Shown here: in pieces, positions 42,348-50,262 of the stretch
Layout of the letters: every line of letters starts with the position of its first letter
Numbering within the stretch: the first letter of the stretch is position 1
Source: Bacteroidales bacterium
Lineage (GTDB): Bacteria > Bacteroidota > Bacteroidia > Bacteroidales > UBA3824
Length of the DNA stretch: 60,518 bases
Reading direction: 5' to 3'
Assembly (NCBI GenBank): GCA_017543645.1
Contig: JAFYFR010000134.1
Coordinates: 1-60,518 of the forward strand
Position numbers and translations under genes: made by a program
Notes under the pieces: model-generated
What the model was told of the DNA's origin: nothing
The model's input: the letters and a program-made list of their open reading frames with translations, nothing else
The model's database searches: none

Positions 42348-43658
42348 TTATGAATTTTGTTTTTCTTTTGGGTTCTTTTTAATCCAGTTCCAAACTCCCA
42401 ACGCTGCTAATCCTTGCATCCATGCCACCCCAACATATCCCCATGCCAATCCTTCAAACGATTGTACCGTATAGAACACTCCCACCAATGCGCCGAAGGT
42501 TACTCCTAAGATAATCGTATTGAACGGGAATACCGACACGGCGTCGATTGGATTGCGGTAGAGGAGGTACAACGCCTGTGGAAGTACCGACAAAATCATT
42601 ATCCGGGCGAGGTCGGCGGCTGGCAGATATTCCTCTGTGAAGAATAGGCGTATCATAAAGTCCATCAGGAAGTAAAACCCGCCCATCACCAACAGCGAAG
42701 TAGCCACATATATCACCGTGAAAAAGTTCACCTTCCTAATTGCGTCGTAGATTTTGCCCTTGGCGAGGCATTCCGACACGTATGGCAGCAGGACTAATCC
42801 TAAAAATGAATAAAACGCTGTGGCTAAAGTGATTATGGTAATACCTACCGAATAGTACGACACCGAAGTGTAATCGTAATATTTGCTGATAAAAATGAGA
42901 GGAAACGCTTGAAACGCAAACAAGAAAAAATCTCCCCAAAGCCTTGGAAATGAATATTTTGCCGTAATCTTGAACTCTTGTTTCAGCAAATCTTTGGTAA
43001 CGTGTCCGTTGCATTGCAATCCGCCTTTGAGATATTCGTAACAGGCAAATATCAGCACAAGCGCGGCTGTGGCTATTGTCCACCATACAAATATGCTGAG
43101 AGTGCTGATTTGGGGAATAATCAGGGCTGTAACCGGCAGCATCAGCTGTATGGCGGTGTTGGAAATGGCGTAGAGTTTGAAACTGTTTTTCCCTCTGAAA
43201 TATACGTACATAAACGACGATGCCGTAAGCACTATCGAATAGATAACCGCTGTTGCATAAAGAATTGAGTCGTCGCGTCCGGCAACGAGGGCGGCAAGTT
43301 GGGTATTAAACACTGCCGCAGCTATGCAGACCACCGTTATTGCTATGATAGTCAGTAGTATAGAGGCTATAACAAAAGCCTTGGCACGCAGAATGTGGTT
43401 TTTGCCGATGTACAACGCCATATATCGCGGAACGGCAATGCCGGTGCCAGCCAACATTACAAACGAAATTACTGTTACGCTGCGTTTTACAAGGTTGTAT
43501 TCTCCAAAAGTGTCCACATCGAGCCTTACGCTAAGAATCTTGTTGAGCACAAAAGCCGACAGTAATACAAGCACTTGCGCTGCAAATGTCCATATTACGT
43601 CGCCAGCCATTTTGGATTTGAGGCGCTGCCTTACCGTTAAAATCACTTTTTTAATCAT
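42348..43658 (-). CDS. Polysaccharide flippase (Wzx/MOP superfamily)
   Basis: The 436-residue protein has about 12-14 membrane helices and no signal peptide. The N-terminal helices (DVIWTFAAQVLVLLSAFVLN, SVTVISFVMLAGTGIAVPRY) and the short charged loops are those of Wzx-type oligosaccharide flippases in the MOP superfamily. It should flip lipid-linked glycan repeat units across the inner membrane for O-antigen or capsule. No glycosyltransferase, polymerase or rfb cluster adjoins, so it is an orphan. It lies upstream of the BspA-like leader on the same strand, but 350 bases of non-coding DNA separate them. Confidence 0.85.
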   Translation of the reverse strand: MIKKVILTVRQRLKSKMAGDVIWTFAAQVLVLLSAFVLNKILSVRLDVDTFGEYNLVKRSVTVISFVMLAGTGIAVPRYMALYIGKNHILRAKAFVIASILLTIIAITVVCIAAAVFNTQLAALVAGRDDSILYATAVIYSIVLTASSFMYVYFRGKNSFKLYAISNTAIQLMLPVTALIIPQISTLSIFVWWTIATAALVLIFACYEYLKGGLQCNGHVTKDLLKQEFKITAKYSFPRLWGDFFLFAFQAFPLIFISKYYDYTSVSYYSVGITIITLATAFYSFLGLVLLPYVSECLAKGKIYDAIRKVNFFTVIYVATSLLVMGGFYFLMDFMIRLFFTEEYLPAADLARIMILSVLPQALYLLYRNPIDAVSVFPFNTIILGVTFGALVGVFYTVQSFEGLAWGYVGVAWMQGLAALGVWNWIKKNPKEKQNS

Positions 43659-43724
43659 AGCGGCTGCAAAAATACCGTTTCTTACGGGATTTTGCTATTT
43701 TATAAAAGAAAAGTTGAAAAATGG

Positions 43725-43755
43725 TTGCACAAAAAATCGTCATTGTCTACATTTG
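43725..43755 (+). promoter_or_regulatory. Promoter for the phosphatase cluster
   Basis: TTG at 43725-43727, a 20-base spacer and TACATTTG at 43748-43755 match the consensus with a slightly long spacer. It should drive the first two, and perhaps all four, plus-strand SpoIIE genes. Confidence 0.6.
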
Positions 43756-43795
43756 CAAGGTTTTTGATATGCTGTCAAATTAAATTGTATAAACT

Positions 43796-46051
43796 TTGCG
43801 GACAATAAGATATATACTGTTATTGATATTTTCAATATTATTATTGAACGTCTCGGCGCAGGATACAGAGCGTTACGCTTCTGTTCACGACAGTCTTACC
43901 GTATTGTTGTCGCGTACTGAGAGCGATTCTGCAAAGATTCCCATTTACAAAGAAATCCTCAGGTATAATGGTATCCGCGACACTGTGCTGCATTATGCGA
44001 GTGCGTATTTTACCACTTCGGAACGGCTCGGCGACACGCTCAACATGGTGGAAGCTCTTTTGCAGTTTGCTTATATACATTTTATTTACAGCGAGTACAA
44101 AGATTGCGAAAACAATCTTGCTCTGTCTTTAAGGTTGGCAAAAAAAGGCGGTTTGGAGAAACAGATGGCTCGGGCTTATTATATTTATTCGGTATGCTGC
44201 GAGGCTCAGGACAATATTGCAGGGCTGCTTGATTATGGCAATCAGGCTCTTAACATCTACCGTCAGCTTGCTGACACCGGCCGTGTGGTTAATATTTATC
44301 TGATTTTTGCCCAGTCGTGCGGCATTATGAGCATGTACCAAACCGCCTACGACTATCTTGTTAGGGCTATGACATTGAGTTTCAACAGCGGAGATTATGA
44401 TTTGACTTCCGACGCCCTGACTTTTTACGCCTATTATATGTTCAAGCAGTTTAACAACAGGTTATATTCCGAAGATGTGCGCATTTGCAAATTCGACAGG
44501 GTAATCGGTTATTGCAACAAGGCTATAAGCCATTACGAGAAGGCGGATATTCTGAGTTACTACCGGCAGCAGCTTCTTATGACTAATTATTTGATAAAGG
44601 CAGCCGCATATCTCCAGAAGGCCGAAATACTTAATTCAAAATCCTGCATCGACAGTTGCGAGGTCTATTTCAAAAAGAGCCGCAGTTTGCCGGTGGATGA
44701 CGAGACTCTTAAGCAGGAGTCCACTCTGCTTCAGGGCGAGCTGTTTTATGTGAAGAAGGAGTACCGTATGGCTATCGACACGCTATTGGTGTTAAAAAAA
44801 AATACCCAGCTTAACCGTCATACCGCACCTATCCTCAAAAACACTTGCAAACTCTTGGCTATCTGTTATAGTTCGCTGGATAACGATGCCAAAAACTTGG
44901 AATACATCGAAAAGACAGCGGCTTATCAGCGTGTTGTGATTCGTGAGGCTGCCAACAAGCAGTATGCCGATTTCAAAATCAAGACTATGTCGCAGCGTCA
45001 AATCGACCTTTTGGAATCAACTCACACAATGGAACTTATCCGAAAAGTTGCTGAAATCAAACGTCAGAATTATTTGGTAACATTCCTTTTGTTATCTCTG
45101 CTTATGATTGTGCTTGTAACGGTGGTAATCATCAACCTGCTAAAACGCCGTAAGCGTGTCAACAACGAGCTAAAGGTTAAAAACGATGAGATTTCGCAGC
45201 TTAACACTCAGATTGTAAGGCAGAAAGACGAAATCGAGCAGCGCCGCGACATCATAACCATGCAGTTTGATATGGTGGAATCGTTCAATGAGTCAATCAC
45301 TTCCAATATCAAATACGCAAGCAAGATTCAGCGGGCCGCCTTGCCTTCGATAGAGGAGGTGAGGAGTGTGTTTGCCGACAGTTTTGTGCTTTACCGTCCC
45401 AAAGATATTGTGAGCGGCGATTTTTACACCGTCGGACAAAAAGGAAACCTCAAGATATTTATCACCGCCGACTGTACAGGACACGGAGTGCCGGGCGCGT
45501 TGCTCTCGATGCTTGGCATCTCGGCAGTTAACGACGTTTTGTGCAATATTCTGGATGTGGATAGTTTTTCGCCGGCGCAGACCCTGGATTCTATTAGGAA
45601 ATTTATAATAAAGGTGTTTGATGGTAACCTCGGACTTGATATCTACGATGGAATGGATATGACGATTTGTGCCTTTTACTCGCAGAGCAAAATGCTCAAA
45701 TTTGCCTCAGCCAACCAGAGCGCGTTTATTTGGCGCGACGGCAAAATTATTCGTATCAAGGGCGATAAGATGCCCGTTGGTAGGTATGTGAAAAATACCG
45801 GCTCTTTCACCCTCCACACCATGCAGCTGCAGAAAGACGATATGGTGTATATGGCTACCGACGGTGTTCAAGACCAGCTCGGCGGCAAGAACTGCAAGAA
45901 ATTCCTGATAAGCTCGCTTATCGCTCTGTTAGAAAGCATCGGAAGTATGCCCTCGGAGGAGCAGCCCATATTGATAATCGAAACCATAGACCAATGGCGC
46001 GGAAATATTAGTCAGATAGATGACATAACCGTTACTGGATTTAGAGTATGA
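43796..46051 (+). CDS. TPR-sensor SpoIIE/PP2C-type serine phosphatase (active motifs)
   Basis: The 751-residue protein starts at a TTG, the only start after an in-frame TAA that yields the signal peptide (RYILLLIFSILLLNVSAQ). Order: exported TPR-like helical sensor (about 25-410), membrane helix (about 423-447), coiled coil (about 450-510), linker SNIKYASKIQRAALPS, then the phosphatase. Its motifs are all present: SGDFY (D542), ADCTGHGVPG (D559), DGMDM (618-621), ATDGVQDQ (D689) and IDDITVTG (D742, D743). SpoIIE-type PP2C enzymes use these Asp residues to hold Mn2+ or Mg2+ and dephosphorylate STAS proteins. It should act on a cytoplasmic STAS protein in response to an envelope signal. The stop overlaps the next gene by 4 bases. 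Confidence 0.88.
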   Translation: MRTIRYILLLIFSILLLNVSAQDTERYASVHDSLTVLLSRTESDSAKIPIYKEILRYNGIRDTVLHYASAYFTTSERLGDTLNMVEALLQFAYIHFIYSEYKDCENNLALSLRLAKKGGLEKQMARAYYIYSVCCEAQDNIAGLLDYGNQALNIYRQLADTGRVVNIYLIFAQSCGIMSMYQTAYDYLVRAMTLSFNSGDYDLTSDALTFYAYYMFKQFNNRLYSEDVRICKFDRVIGYCNKAISHYEKADILSYYRQQLLMTNYLIKAAAYLQKAEILNSKSCIDSCEVYFKKSRSLPVDDETLKQESTLLQGELFYVKKEYRMAIDTLLVLKKNTQLNRHTAPILKNTCKLLAICYSSLDNDAKNLEYIEKTAAYQRVVIREAANKQYADFKIKTMSQRQIDLLESTHTMELIRKVAEIKRQNYLVTFLLLSLLMIVLVTVVIINLLKRRKRVNNELKVKNDEISQLNTQIVRQKDEIEQRRDIITMQFDMVESFNESITSNIKYASKIQRAALPSIEEVRSVFADSFVLYRPKDIVSGDFYTVGQKGNLKIFITADCTGHGVPGALLSMLGISAVNDVLCNILDVDSFSPAQTLDSIRKFIIKVFDGNLGLDIYDGMDMTICAFYSQSKMLKFASANQSAFIWRDGKIIRIKGDKMPVGRYVKNTGSFTLHTMQLQKDDMVYMATDGVQDQLGGKNCKKFLISSLIALLESIGSMPSEEQPILIIETIDQWRGNISQIDDITVTGFRV

Positions 46052-48138
46052 CTTTTATGAGATATTTATTAACTATATTGTTATCAATACTTTGCTTAGG
46101 CATTGCAGACGTTTCGGCACAACAGGTTGTAGACGGCAAGGCTCAGTTTGACTCTACTTTCCGCGATGCCGCAAGATATTATTATTCAGGCAATTACGAT
46201 AGCGCATGTATTTGTACCAAAAGAATGGTTGAAGAGGCTCGCCAAACTGGCGACAAGCGTTATCTCGCTTCGGCATACACACTTTCGGCTATATACAACA
46301 ATAGAAGGGACAATGTTCGTGAACAACTCGAAAACCTTCTCCATGCGGTGGATATTTACAAGGAAATAAGCGATTCGGTTCGTATGTCGGCCACTTACAG
46401 ATATATAGGTGAGATTTTCGGCGAGTTGAAAATGTACGAATCAGCCTACGATATTTTTTACCGGGCCATAAATATTGCCGTAGATTGCAACAACGAATAC
46501 GAAGAGTCCCGTGGATACAGTTCGCTATTCAGTTATACGATGTACGACTTAGAAGGCAAATCAGACACCGTTGACATTGTCCGTCAGTTGGAAAACATTA
46601 TTGCCAAAATGCAGTATTACAGTCGGTTGTTTGTAAACGACACTATCGACCGAATCCACCGGCTCAACATTGTGCGTCTGCAGTCGAACCTTGTTTCTGC
46701 CAATATTCTGATGGCTAAATATACTAAAAATCAGTCGTATACCGATTCAGCACAGAAATATTGCGACATGATAAAGATGTCGTCGGAGTATGATGGCATT
46801 ACCAAATTGCGTTCGCTGGTGTTGGAAACTACAGTATTGCTTGCTCAGGACTGCAACAGTGAGGCTTTGGCGCGTTACAAGGAGATAGAGGAGCAGTCGA
46901 AGACCCTGCCTCTGCCCAACTCCACCTTTGCCCGGCTTTACGACAACATGGGTACCGCGTGCCAGAGGTTGGGCATGATAAAAGACGCCATCGGTTATAA
47001 ACGCCGTTCCTTGGTCTATCAGAATCAGCTTGCCAACGAATACAATATAGCAATAGGTTTTGATTATCAGACAAAGCTTTTGGCAGACAATGAAGTTAGC
47101 TCTTACGAGCGCGACAAAGAGCGTATCGACTATTATCGCGCCGAGCAGCTTAATAATGTAAGAACTATAACATATTGTATTTTAGGAGTTTTACTTGTAC
47201 TTATCGCTGTGCTGACTATTTCGGGCTTGTCGTTGCGTAAAAACAGGAAGGTAACCAGACAGCTCAACTCGCTCTATAAAAAGCAGGAGGAGCACAACCG
47301 CAAGCTTACCGAGCAGCGTGAAGAAATCGAAAATCAGAATCAAATTATTGAAAAACAGCGTGATACAGTTGAAATGATTAATGCCGAAATAATGTCGAGC
47401 ATATCGTATGCGCAGCGGATACAGAATGCTGCCTATTCGAAAAACAATGATATTCAAGATGTTTTTGAACATTCGTTCAGGCTGATTCTCTCCACGTCGA
47501 TGGTAACGGGCTGTTTTCACAATACGCAGGTTTTTGGCAGTTTTAAGTTGTTGGCTGCCGCCACCAGCTCCAAGTCGGGTGTGCCGGGAAGCTTTTTCGC
47601 AATGCTCGGACTTTCGGCTCTCAAGGAGTGCATGATACAATATCGTCCCGAGCAGGGGTATTCTCCGTCGGAAGTGCTCAATACCACCAACCGTAACCTT
47701 AAGCGGATAATTGGTAAAATGAGCGGAGATGCTATTTCCGAAACTATTGATATTTCAGTGATTGCCTTAGATTCCCAATCTTACAGGCTTTATTTTTCCG
47801 GTGCAAATCAAAATATGTTTGTCTGTCAAAATTCTGAAATTGACGAACTTAAAGGCAATAGATACAGCCTATGTCATCCTAATAGCTCTACTTTTGCCAC
47901 GGTGGAATATCAGGCTGCGCACGGGACTATGGTTTACATTGTTAATAATAGTGTGGAACGGCAGGTTGGTGCAGTTTCTAATGAGAAGTTTGGAAACGAG
48001 AGAATTCAAGATATGTTGCTGAGCGTCTATACTTTACCGCCGTCAGATCAGAAAACGCAGATAGAAAAAACAATAACCCAATGGTTTGAAGGCAACAACC
48101 AAATAGGAGATATTGCAATTATTGGTGTTAGATGTTAA
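46048..48138 (+). CDS. TPR-sensor SpoIIE-like pseudophosphatase
   Basis: The 696-residue paralogue has the same order as the gene before it: signal peptide, TPR-like region, membrane helix (about 370-395), coiled coil, linker SSISYAQRIQNAAYSK and a SpoIIE-like domain. The catalytic residues are nearly all changed. SGDFY is TGCFH (Asp to Cys 489). ADCTGHG is ATSSKSG (Asp to Thr 506). DGMD is ETID. TDG is NNS (Asp to Asn 634). IDDIT is IGDIA. Fold-supporting parts (GVPGSFFAMLGLSALKE, GNRYSL) remain, and the frame is open throughout, so it has been retained as protein. It is probably a pseudophosphatase that binds substrate or partner. It overlaps the upstream active gene by 4 bases, implying paired expression. 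Confidence 0.85.
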   Translation: MTFMRYLLTILLSILCLGIADVSAQQVVDGKAQFDSTFRDAARYYYSGNYDSACICTKRMVEEARQTGDKRYLASAYTLSAIYNNRRDNVREQLENLLHAVDIYKEISDSVRMSATYRYIGEIFGELKMYESAYDIFYRAINIAVDCNNEYEESRGYSSLFSYTMYDLEGKSDTVDIVRQLENIIAKMQYYSRLFVNDTIDRIHRLNIVRLQSNLVSANILMAKYTKNQSYTDSAQKYCDMIKMSSEYDGITKLRSLVLETTVLLAQDCNSEALARYKEIEEQSKTLPLPNSTFARLYDNMGTACQRLGMIKDAIGYKRRSLVYQNQLANEYNIAIGFDYQTKLLADNEVSSYERDKERIDYYRAEQLNNVRTITYCILGVLLVLIAVLTISGLSLRKNRKVTRQLNSLYKKQEEHNRKLTEQREEIENQNQIIEKQRDTVEMINAEIMSSISYAQRIQNAAYSKNNDIQDVFEHSFRLILSTSMVTGCFHNTQVFGSFKLLAAATSSKSGVPGSFFAMLGLSALKECMIQYRPEQGYSPSEVLNTTNRNLKRIIGKMSGDAISETIDISVIALDSQSYRLYFSGANQNMFVCQNSEIDELKGNRYSLCHPNSSTFATVEYQAAHGTMVYIVNNSVERQVGAVSNEKFGNERIQDMLLSVYTLPPSDQKTQIEKTITQWFEGNNQIGDIAIIGVRC

Positions 48139-48180
48139 TCTTGGTAAGATTTTTGTAATAAATAATGCAAAATATTAAGC

Positions 48181-49221
48181 ATGCGACACTTTATATATTT
48201 AACAAACATTCTTGTAGTACAGGCCGAAACGGAAACGTTGTCTCCAATACTTGAATTGGGTTATTACGCAATGGGAATCGTTCTAATAGCCCTTTCCGCA
48301 TTCGTTGCTTTCCGAAAACTTGTAAAAGCGATTGATACATTCAAAACCGAAATTGCCGGACAGGAACAACAGATTGACGAACTTCGGCAGGTTTCGGCGG
48401 GCAAGCAGGAGCAGCTCACCAAAATTGCCCAGGAAAACGAAACCGCCAGCAAAGACCTCCAAGCCAGCATTCATTACGCCGAACGGATTCAGCGCGCTGT
48501 GATTCCTAATATCAACGATTTCAAGGCTCTGTTCAACGACAGCTTTATCTATTTTTGTCCGCGCGATATTGTCAGCGGCGATTTTTACACTTGCGCCTCG
48601 TTGCCCGGCTACAAGATAGCCATTGTTGCCGACTGCACGGGTCACGGTGTTCCAGGTGGATTTTTGTCTATGTTGGGAATGTCGGCACTCAAAGACCTCC
48701 TTTCGCGAAAAAAAGCCACCAAAGATTTTGATCCCGCCGACATTCTCAACCAGCTCCGCAGTTTTGTGCTGACCTCGCTCGCCAAGTCTTCCGAAACCGA
48801 CGACGTGGCAGTGAGCGACGGCATGGACATTTCGCTTTGCGCTTTCAACGATGGTTTTACGCAGATAAGGTATGCCGCTGCCAACCACACTATATACGTA
48901 TGCCGCAATGGTGAAATCAACAAGCTCAAAGGCAACCGTATGCCTATCGGCCGCCATCCTAAGGAGAATGTGCCGTTTGAATCGTTCACTTTCGACATCC
49001 AGAAAGGCGACATGGTGTACCTTTGCAGCGACGGAATCCAAGACCAGTTCGGCACTCCCAACGACATAAAGTTCACCACCAAGCGTCTCGCCGCCATGCT
49101 TTTAGAACACAGTCAAGAGGATACGCAGACTCAGCTCGCCAATATCTCTCAGATAGTGGGACAATGGAAGGAGGGACGCGAACAATTCGACGACCAAACA
49201 TTAATAGGAATTAGAATCTGA
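48181..49221 (+). CDS. Membrane-anchored SpoIIE/PP2C-type phosphatase (active motifs, no TPR sensor)
   Basis: The 346 residues comprise a short N-terminus, one membrane helix (LGYYAMGIVLIALSAFVAF, about 26-46), a coiled coil (about 50-95), the linker ASIHYAERIQRAVIPN and a full phosphatase domain. Motifs SGDFY, ADCTGHGVPG, DGMDIS, SDGIQDQ and FDDQTLIG hold every expected metal Asp. It lacks the large TPR sensor of its neighbours, so it may be constitutive or depend on a partner for its signal. It lies 42 bases after the pseudophosphatase gene and 4 bases before the next paralogue. Confidence 0.88.
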   Translation: MRHFIYLTNILVVQAETETLSPILELGYYAMGIVLIALSAFVAFRKLVKAIDTFKTEIAGQEQQIDELRQVSAGKQEQLTKIAQENETASKDLQASIHYAERIQRAVIPNINDFKALFNDSFIYFCPRDIVSGDFYTCASLPGYKIAIVADCTGHGVPGGFLSMLGMSALKDLLSRKKATKDFDPADILNQLRSFVLTSLAKSSETDDVAVSDGMDISLCAFNDGFTQIRYAAANHTIYVCRNGEINKLKGNRMPIGRHPKENVPFESFTFDIQKGDMVYLCSDGIQDQFGTPNDIKFTTKRLAAMLLEHSQEDTQTQLANISQIVGQWKEGREQFDDQTLIGIRI

Positions 49222-49225
49222 CACC

Positions 49226-50218
49226 ATGGAAACACTCGCAATCATATCAGACACAATAACTGTTGTATATTTCATAATAGTTCCGGTACTTGTAGTAGCT
49301 TCATTTATTATGATATTCAGATACCGTAGGCAGCTTAAACAATATGAAACTGTTTTTAATAACAATTCGTTAGAAATAAGCAACTTGCAACGTCAAATAT
49401 TTCAACAGGATGCCGACATTAAGAGAGAGTCGCAGCGTTGTGCCAGAGCCAACCATGAAAACACATCGAGCATACGTTACGCCAAGCGGATACAGAGCGC
49501 GGCGTTTCCGCAGAAAGAGATATTCAGTTTTTTCCCCGAGTCGTTTATCTATACTAAACCACACACCATTGTCTCGGGCGACTTTTACAAATCTGCCGCT
49601 ATTGAGCATTACAAGATTATAGCCCTTGCCGACTGCTCCGGACACGGCGTTCCCGGCAGTTTTCTTACCATGCTCGGACTCGCTGCTCTCAAAGAGGCTC
49701 TCGCCAAGCATTTTTACGACGAAAATATCGACCTTGCCAACATTCTCGACGAATTGCGCGAGTTTGTCAAGTCGTCGCTCCGTAGCACCGACGACAATAT
49801 TTCCACCATTAACGACGGCATGAACTTTACCCTTTGCGCATTTGAAAACAAAGGCGGGGGAATCCGTTTCGCAGGTGCCAACCAGAACGTTTATCTCTAT
49901 TCCAACGGAGAGCTCACCACCTACAACGGCGACCGTATGCCTATCGGCTGGTCGTTCAAAGGCGACGCTCCGTTCTCTGAAACCTATATTCCTGTAAAAA
50001 AAGGCGATATGCTCTACCTCACCACCGACAGCCTTCAAAACCAGTTCGGAGGAGATGAGAATGTAAAGTTCTCAGTAAAACGCCTTACTGCTATGTTTGA
50101 GCAGATTGGACAAAAGCCCATTAGTGAGCAGTATGCGTATGTTGCAGACACCGTGGACAAATGGGTTAACGGTCATATCCAAATCGACGACCTTACTGTG
50201 ATAGGAATAATGCTTTAA
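49226..50218 (+). CDS. Membrane-anchored SpoIIE-like phosphatase with altered motifs
   Basis: The 330-residue paralogue has a membrane helix (VVYFIIVPVLVVASFIMIF, about 10-30), coiled coil, linker SSIRYAKRIQSAAFPQ and SpoIIE domain. SGDFY, ADCSGHGVPG and IDDLTVIG are kept. DGMD has become DGMN (loss of the second Asp), and TDG has become TDS at 267-269. The core metal Asp residues remain, so it may still be active but with changed rate or specificity. The C-terminus ends GIML. It follows the previous gene by 4 bases and is the last of the four plus-strand genes. Confidence 0.83.
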   Translation: METLAIISDTITVVYFIIVPVLVVASFIMIFRYRRQLKQYETVFNNNSLEISNLQRQIFQQDADIKRESQRCARANHENTSSIRYAKRIQSAAFPQKEIFSFFPESFIYTKPHTIVSGDFYKSAAIEHYKIIALADCSGHGVPGSFLTMLGLAALKEALAKHFYDENIDLANILDELREFVKSSLRSTDDNISTINDGMNFTLCAFENKGGGIRFAGANQNVYLYSNGELTTYNGDRMPIGWSFKGDAPFSETYIPVKKGDMLYLTTDSLQNQFGGDENVKFSVKRLTAMFEQIGQKPISEQYAYVADTVDKWVNGHIQIDDLTVIGIML

Positions 50219-50262
50219 GATAGGAATCCGCTTCCTGATTTTGAATTATGAATTCTGAATTA

